From NCBI GenBank assembly GCA_037349105.1, contig JAYJMM010000124.1, forward strand, positions 6,494,001 through 6,558,000: a stretch of 64,000 bases of DNA. The letters run 5' to 3'. A program made the translations under genes and the position numbers. Below the pieces are notes generated by a model that searched no databases, was not told where the DNA came from, and saw only the letters and a program-made list of their open reading frames with translations. Every line of letters begins with the position of its first letter. Position 1 is the stretch's first letter. This stretch comes from Limnomonas spitsbergensis (taxonomy: Eukaryota > Chlorophyta > Chlorophyceae > Chlamydomonadales). Below are positions 58,156-64,000 of the stretch, piece after piece.

Positions 58156-60006
58156 ATGAGACGCACATGTCGGCCTTTGAAAAGCCATGAGCCCATGCAA
58201 AAGGCCGGCTCCAGCAATCATGGGGAAACAGCTGAACCAAGCACACGGCAGAATGATGCGAACCTCCCATTCAAGGTCCTTCAAAACTTATTTCCCGACT
58301 TAGACTTACAGGTGCGTGTACCATGTGGCAAGTTTCAATTCAAAAATATTACGAATCTGGTGTACATTGCTGTGAGAACCCTTATGGCGCACCCTCTGAA
58401 TCCTGCATAGTCAGCACACATACGCTCTGTCTGCTGAGTTGATATATTCTTGCCTCCTTGCTGTAGGTGCTACTGTCCGAGGTAGAACTGAAACAGGATA
58501 CCATCTCCCTTGAGGGAGACAAAGTGGTTCACGAGTCACGGTTGACAGGCTGGCAATCAGACATAGGTAATATGTCTGTCTCTAGGTGTTCTGAGGGTGG
58601 GCAAGCTGTTTTCTACCTGATGCACAGCCGCGGTAACTCTTGAGATTGATCCGATATGACAAGGAGGATGTGATGCCTGGATTTGATGCATGTGTGAAAT
58701 ATCTGCGGTGGGCTCTGCCTCAGGTGCAACATTCGAATACAGCGGAAAGGAGATGTTTCCATCTGGACCCTCCATGAGCCCAGAGATTTCCCAGGTAATG
58801 ACTAATCAGCTTTGCTCCTAGCAATCCTGACAGGCAGTCAAGCTCGTGTCTTTGGCAAGCAGTGAAGCCTCAAGCCTGTGCTTCAGCTCTCCGCCTCTCA
58901 CTGCCTCTCCAACTTCTCATCCAGGTTCGAGATTGTCTGGAGGAATCCACTGGAGTCCATTTCGATTCAGTGCTCATCAACTATTACCAGGACGGGAGGT
59001 GTGCTGCTGGGGTCTGAGTTCTGGGGCAGCCTTGTTGGGTAGCCAGGGTGGTGCAATGCTGGGACTGAATGGAGGGGCAGTTTTGTTGCTGAATTGGGAG
59101 GCAGCTGGTGGACATGCCTTGTTGCGTTCTTGAGTTTTGTATGCTCCTCGCCATGAACCTTTGTAGTGTAGGCTGACAAATGGTACACATTGCAACTCCA
59201 CAACACCCCTGCTTACACAGGTGTGGCATGCGTTTTCATGCAGATCCACTGTACGGGTGCTGGACAACAAACACGGCGGTGGTTTCCATTGGGCAATCAC
59301 GCCGCTTCGTTTTTCGGGAAGCAGAGGACTTCTCATCAAGGTGCGTTGCTCATGGGAAACCCCGCGCTTAGGCTGGGGAGGTTCAGGGTGCAGGGTTTAG
59401 TCCCTGACACACTCGTGGTGGTAGGTGGTACAGAGTGCTTGATGTAAATTTGCGCCACACTTGCTTTGGAAGGCTACTGGGTAGCCATTACTGAGCAGAC
59501 GGCGACAAAATCTTGACTGGCCAAAGCTTGTAGCCCAAACAGCAGGGCTTGCTGCACCAGGCCCCTCTAGCCGTTGGTCATGATGTCGCTGAAGAGTCCC
59601 AGAAATACCCTTAAATCAACTGTGATGATTGAGAGTGTAAGAATTAAAAATGATGCCCTGCACCTCAAAGTATGAAACGCATGAAGGGCACTATCCTGTC
59701 AACACACATGAAGGCTGTGGCGGGTATTCAGGAAGGGATGCGACTCACGCTAGGGCTCCCCTGACCAGGTCATGTAGGCGCATTCCAGACCTTGCACCCC
59801 TGTCCTGAATCACAAACATCATGCTCCTTCATGCTTGCAGGTGGGAGTATGTCGTTAGCAATGGCGACGTCGTCTTCATGTTTGACGACTGCCAAGTCCG
59901 GCTGCAGCACTCCATCAAGGTGGAGCGGGAAGACAGGGGGGCCTCTGAGATGGGGCCCCGAATGAGCCTGGTGTTCAAGGAGCGAATTGGGGCACAGACC
60001 CAGTAG
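58156..60006 (+). CDS. AlkB-like 2OG-Fe(II) dioxygenase
   Basis: Exons 58156-58311, 58467-58566, 58724-58794, 58925-58998, 59221-59340, 59841-60006 (TAG), all in phase; 228 aa from ATG 58156, the frame staying open upstream. AlkB enzymes oxidatively remove alkyl groups from DNA or RNA bases. Motifs: LTGWQSDIGATFEYSG; VHFDSVLINYYQDGRCGMRF, then HADP (the HxD iron ligands); VVSIGQSRRFVFRE; SNGDVVFMFDDCQ; and LQHSIKVERED (third ligand His) with GPRMSLVFKER (2-oxoglutarate Arg and the conserved R-x-S-L-x-F strand). All catalytic residues are visible. The N-terminal ~50 residues are poorly conserved and the start is uncertain. The subfamily, and whether the substrate is DNA or RNA, cannot be decided here. 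Confidence 0.88.
59470..59596 (-). repeat. SINE-like family 1, copy 6
   Basis: Minus orientation in the last AlkB intron: TACTGGGTAGCCATTACTG, ACTGGCCAAAGCTTGTAGCC, GCAGGGCTTGCTGCACCAGG and GTCATGATGTCGCTGAAG. Confidence 0.7.
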
Positions 60007-60082
60007 ACAAACGGCTTACATCGTTTGTTTGTTTGTTTCATGATGGCGACAGTGAGCGTACATGACATGTGGAATTTTGATT

Positions 60083-60262
60083 CCAGCAGAGCATCACATT
60101 TGATGCATGAGATATGTGCCTGCAAACCAGTACAGGCACTAAATACACCAGCAAAAAATACAGTGACCCCCTGGGCAAGCAACCAACTCACAGCCACAGA
60201 GCAGAGGCCTGAGAATGAAACCTACGCTATGCACCCGAGATCGATAGAAGCTCGCTACCCTG
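60083..60262 (-). repeat. SINE-like family 4, copy 3
   Basis: AGAGCATCACATTTGATGCA, AAACCAGTACAGGCACTAAA, CCCCCTGGGCAAGCAACCAA and GAGAATGAAACC, the same order as the 13 kb copy. Confidence 0.75.
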
Positions 60263-60681
60263 CAACAGATTTTTACACAAGTGTTGCAATTTATCTCAGG
60301 TGAGATGCCATTTGTAACTAGAATACGTTACACCTGGAAATGCAGTCTGTGTTTCCCCCGTATTCACCCCTTGTACGTATTGGCTCGTAAACAAGAGTCC
60401 CATAATAACACAGGGAAAGGCATTGCGCTTCTTCATCATGAATGTTTTCATCCCTGGGCCATAAAAATGTATTATGGTACTAAAACATTTGTATCATGTG
60501 CTGATGCTGATGTTTGTCTGCAACGAAAGCAGTTTCCTAGCACGCCCCATGCAACTTCGCAGATCAGAATAACAGATCACTCCTAATCAGGGCACTCGCT
60601 GATGCATGATATTCATCCAGCAGGTGCTGATCCCTGCCCGACAAGACAGGGCCTGAGACACCACACTTGTACCAAGACTGT

Positions 60682-60748
60682 CAGGTTAATGACGTTACAC
60701 CTCTGGGCCCTGCTCACAAAAGGCTTGGCCGCGTGGGCGCCAAACTAA
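60682..60748 (-). repeat. SINE-like family 3, copy 4
   Basis: GGTTAATGACGTTACACCTC, TGGGCCCTGCTCACAAAAGG, CTTGGCCGCGTGGGCGCCAA on the plus strand. Confidence 0.75.
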
Positions 60749-61046
60749 GACTGCCAGGTATAGGTCGCAATATCAGCAGGGGCCTGGGGGACCTTTTCAG
60801 TTTGCTCAGGTGCAGCCGAACCCCTTATTTTTTTTCGTCGGCTTATGCCGAACCGGTATTATTCTGAGCTCGGCTAATTTGTTTTTGGGGACTGCAGTGT
60901 GAAAAAGTGCGGAACGTCAGGTTAAAACAGGGGCTGGGGCGGCTTCGACTTCGTCCTCGATTACAATGGGGCCTTCCTGTATCTCCGAGTTCGAAATTAG
61001 ATCGCTTAAGCCGACGAGCCGAGTGGCCGAGCTGCCAGTTAAATCT

Positions 61047-61108
61047 GCTCGGCTTAGCCGAGCCGCGGGTCTAAAAAGGGTCGCCTGGTCTCGGCTGGCG
61101 CCGAGACC
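61047..61108. repeat. Two adjacent short perfect hairpins
   Basis: GCTCGGCTTAGCCGAGC (61047-61063) is a 17-bp palindrome with one unpaired centre base. GGTCTCGGC-TGGC-GCCGAGACC (61087-61108) has 9-bp arms and a 4-base loop. Confidence 0.85.
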
Positions 61109-61423
61109 GGGTTTCACTGAGCCCGGATTTTTTTGCCTCGGTCGTTCTGAGCTCGGAAACCGATCGGCTCCCGGGACCCTGAATATCAGATAGTGGAGAC
61201 TCAACGGCTATGCCTGGTAGCATATTTCACGTTGATGATGTGGCTTTGAGCCCCAATTGAGTGTCTGAGGCTGTATCCATACTCTTACAAAAAAAAGTAA
61301 GTCGCACGGGACATGAATCAGATCACGTTCGCACATAGCAAGAATACAACAGAAGTTGTCAACTGCTCAGAGTAATGATAATCCAAGAAGCATATCCTGA
61401 TATAAAAAGTCTAGGGTCCGCAA

Positions 61424-61582
61424 TGTAATGGTCCGCCAAGTCAATGACGCTACACCTCTGGGCCCTGCTCAAAAAGGCTCGGCCGCGTGGGCGCCAAACT
61501 AACAAGAGTTGGGAGGAAGGATGGAAACAACACAAGGTGGCAGGACAAAAGAAAGTCCTGGTCCTGTAATGGTCCGCCAAGT
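61424..61582 (-). mobile_element. SINE-like family 3 insertion with 18-bp target-site duplication
   Basis: TGTAATGGTCCGCCAAGT occurs at 61424-61441 and again, perfectly, at 61565-61582. Between them lies a 123-bp insert whose minus-strand end is the family 3 terminus (CCCACGCGGCCGAGCCTTTT, TGAGCAGGGCCCAGAGGTGT, AGCGTCATTG). Long, perfect direct repeats of this kind are the mark of LINE-mediated retrotransposition, and the lack of decay suggests a fairly recent event. Confidence 0.85.
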
Positions 61583-61998
61583 GAACAATCAAAAGGCGCT
61601 GCCAGAGGCTTCAAGGTGTACTGGACGACACCAGAAGAATAGGCAAGCTCCAGCCCTTCTCTCGCTAGGGACTTAAACAAACCCTTGCACTGCTCCCAAG
61701 GTGCAGCTGGGAAGTGACAGACACCTTGTTATCTCGAAAGTTAACATGTTTAGTCTTGACATTACCCTAAGGTTTTGAGGCTAATCTGCCTATTGTGGTC
61801 AGTGGTCCCAAATCGGTGCACGGCAATTAACCTTCACCGGCTTCTCAATGGTCCGAGCTCAACGCACGGCCTTAGCTCCTCTCATGCCCGTCAGCTGACC
61901 CACCTCTCTACTATGATCCTATTAACAGGATGCCACACTCCGCAAAGAAGCCAACACGCTCAAACCAACGTCAAGTTAGGCAGTCGGTCTATAACCTC

Positions 61999-63736
61999 CT
62001 AACCATACACATGGCTGCGGGCCAAGGCACGGGTCAGTGCCAGCTGCACGTCCTTGACATGCCTGGGGTGCAGTTCACTCACAAATGCCCCAGACTTCTG
62101 AGCAATGGTGATGTCCGTCATGAACCTGCGGGATTGAAACACTTTTCAAGTTACATACGCATTGATGGCATGCAGCTAAAGGACAAGCAACCTGCCTGGA
62201 CTTGGATGCATCGCATTCTCTGGGAGGAGAGCCTCACCCATGACACCTGTTCTGTGAAATCCGTTATTTCCAGCCCCCTACCCCCCATTATCAACCCCTC
62301 TCAAGGCCTAGATCTCAGGTTCTCACCTCATCAGCGTTTTCACGTCCTGCAGCGAGAAGGCCAGGATACGAGCTTCAAGGAATGGCACGGCGTAGAACAG
62401 CAGCGGCACGGCCAGGGTGCGGGGCACGCAATCACCTTGCACCAGGTCCATCAGGGCATCACGCACTGCTGCGTGCTCAACCACCAGCTGCTGCTGCATT
62501 CCGTTACCTCCAGGAGCAGCCTGAGCAGACAGGGAGGGAGGCAAGATAACTGAGGGCAGGATCCATTTGCGGGCACAGGGGAAACAGCAGGCTGCAGGCA
62601 GCAGGAACTCAAGGAAGGGATAGGCCCCACACCTGACGTGCCCTGCTGCAAGCAACACATTTTCCTTTCTGCCCACCTGTTCCCCTGACGATGCCACGAG
62701 GCCCTTGACAGCCCGTTGCAGCTGCAGGAGCCCACGCAGGAGGAGCACCGATGAGCTCTCATGCACGGCGGCAACAGCTCGTTCGGGCGGTGGCGCCAAG
62801 GAGGGATACCTGGAGGAGGGGTTCTGCGGCGCTGCCTTGGGGCCACTGCCCCTACCGCTGCTGCTTGAAAGCGCCTCCACCAGGGCCTCAAGCTCAGAGG
62901 CCGACTCCAGAGGCAGGATGGAAGCCTGTCAAGATGTGAGCGAAGGGGGTTCAAAACATCAATCACTTCAAATTTGAAGATTTCATTGTTTTAACAAGTA
63001 TCTTTCGCTTTCAGCTAGCTGCCTGGAGAAGCCTAACATAAAAGGACATATGGGGCTGGGACTGTTGCTTCAAATTGTGAAGATATTATTGTTTAAATTG
63101 TTTACGTGCTTCAAGCTACACAGGAGTGAGGGAGGCATACAGGAGCATAGCCACATGGTGGGACACTAGCACAGCCTCACGGATACGCCGTAGGAGTCGC
63201 CTACACGTACAGCGCTGTTTATTGTAGTGCACATTATATTACTTTTTGGCAGGCCGCTGGGCAGCCAACACTGGGCCAAAAGGGTCCAAACCGATAGCAA
63301 CCTTTGGCCGGTGGATTATAGCAACTGGTCTCACTGCACCAAGCCACCCTGGCCGCAGGTCGTGATCCAGCTGAAGTGTACATGGAGCACCCTGTTCAGT
63401 GACGCACATCCCTGGGGGGCCAGAGCACCCAAGATGATTCAGTGCACAGCTTTGCGCTCCCCCCCCCTCCCCCAGCTGACGCACCTGGTACTTGCCCACA
63501 CTGGCCAGTAGGAGCGAGCTGATCTCTGACTCCGCAGGCTCAAGCACAACCGCCAGCCTGCGGTCGTCGCGCGCCCGCAGCGCCCAGGCGGCAGCCTGAC
63601 CGACCCTGCCCTGGTACCACGCCGCCGCCGCAGCTGACCGGCAGATGACGGTGGAGCTTGACGCGAGGCCGTGGGATTCACACATGTGCAGTAACCGGTG
63701 CACCTGGCCTAGACCGGACGGCGACTCCACGCCCAC
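61999..63736 (-). CDS. NUP85-like nucleoporin, C-terminal part (gene continues past right edge)
   Basis: Component of the Y-shaped (NUP107-160) nuclear pore scaffold. Exons in phase: 63736-63485, 62925-62677, 62520-62327, 62125-61999 (TAG); 273 residues. The sequence is all helical: WYQGRVGQAAAWALRARDDR, then a Ser/Pro-rich loop, VLLLRGLLQLQRAVKGLV, and VPLLFYAVPFLEARILAFSL followed by QDVKTLMR. The pattern LLxxAxPxLExxxxxFS before the last helices, and VKDVQLALTRALARSHV at the end, match the C-terminal region of plant and animal NUP85. The N-terminal two thirds are outside the window or in unresolved exons beyond 63736. It converges with the AlkB gene. Confidence 0.7.
63246..63380 (-). repeat. 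SINE-like family 1, copy 7
   Basis: In a NUP85-like intron: GGCCGCTGGGCAGCCAACAC, TGGGCCAAAAGGGTCCAAAC, CACTGCACCAAGCCACCC and CAGGTCGTGATCCAGCTGAA. Confidence 0.72.
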
Positions 63737-64000
63737 CTGGGCATCCGTGGATGAGACGCACATCATATTCAAATCAGATCAACCATTCAAAACAGTATCG
63801 CATGAGCAAACGTTACAATTTCTTCCGCATCAATAATACGTAACATGCTTATGGACGCAGAAGTGCAGAACATGAGTCCTTCAAACTGACACAAGCAGAT
63901 TACGACAGGCAGTGCAGACATCTTTTGAGGCCTGGATGATGTATACCATAAATATTTGGTACTAAGGTCATAGCTTGCCGCCCCAGGCCATTGCTCATGC
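63737..64000. other. Right edge of window, no feature recognised
   Basis: AT-richer DNA, probably an intron of the NUP85-like gene; no exon with matching phase was recognised before the window ends. Confidence 0.4.

Larger units (their letters stand above)
60263..61998. other. Intergenic region between convergent AlkB and NUP85-like genes
   Basis: Besides the family 3 copies, the segment 60820-61180 is rich in TCGGCT/AGCCGA words that form short hairpins (61047-61063 and 61087-61108) and keeps frames open on both strands. No host gene was recognised. Confidence 0.5.

Overview
The window is nuclear DNA of a eukaryote, most likely a green alga (chlorophyte/prasinophyte grade; a pyramimonadalean such as Cymbomonas is only a guess). 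The evidence is genes split into many short exons by 0.1-1.8 kb introns with GT-AG (at least one GC-AG) borders, a plant/algal-type NAD(P)H nitrate reductase beside an NRT2 nitrate transporter, a nucleoporin and nuclear repair/chromatin proteins, and many SINE-like retroelements. There are no operons, ribosome binding sites or CRISPR arrays. Most long ORFs are shadows; genes were recovered by joining exons whose phases agree.

Layout: 1-2.8 kb purine-rich DNA with a fold-back structure. 2.8-11.6 kb (-) complete six-exon FHA...BRCT-BRCT gene (MDC1/NBS1-like DNA damage mediator, about 1,553 aa). 11.6-16.3 kb repeats, including a LINE reverse-transcriptase fragment. 16.3-19.3 kb (+) NRT2 nitrate transporter, followed at 21.1-27.4 kb (+) by a complete 16-exon nitrate reductase (844 aa): a nitrate uptake/reduction pair. 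28.8-36.1 kb (+) a JmjC ribosomal oxygenase of the NO66/RIOX1 family. 36.8-57.1 kb (-) a giant gene of more than 33 exons encoding five SPRY modules, a PCMT-like methyltransferase domain, a pseudokinase and a C-terminal catalytic HECT ubiquitin-ligase domain (at least 2,614 aa). 58.2-60.0 kb (+) an AlkB-like 2OG-Fe(II) dioxygenase, divergent from the HECT gene. 62.0-63.7 kb (-) the 3' end of a NUP85-like nucleoporin gene that runs off the right edge.

The two most interesting items are (i) the SPRY-PCMT-pseudokinase-HECT fusion, which puts a protein-damage (isoaspartate) recognition fold and substrate-binding SPRY domains on the same chain as a ubiquitin ligase, and (ii) a recurrent pattern in which the last bases of an exon plus its 5' splice site (or the 3' splice site region) are tandemly duplicated inside the adjoining intron; I see this at about a dozen junctions in three different genes. 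At least four dispersed SINE-like repeat families are present; one copy is flanked by a perfect 18-bp target-site duplication.

Exon borders were set by eye from splice consensus, reading-frame continuity and family similarity. Uncertain spots are the 5' end of the HECT gene, one NRT2 junction, the middle of the NO66 gene and the AlkB start.
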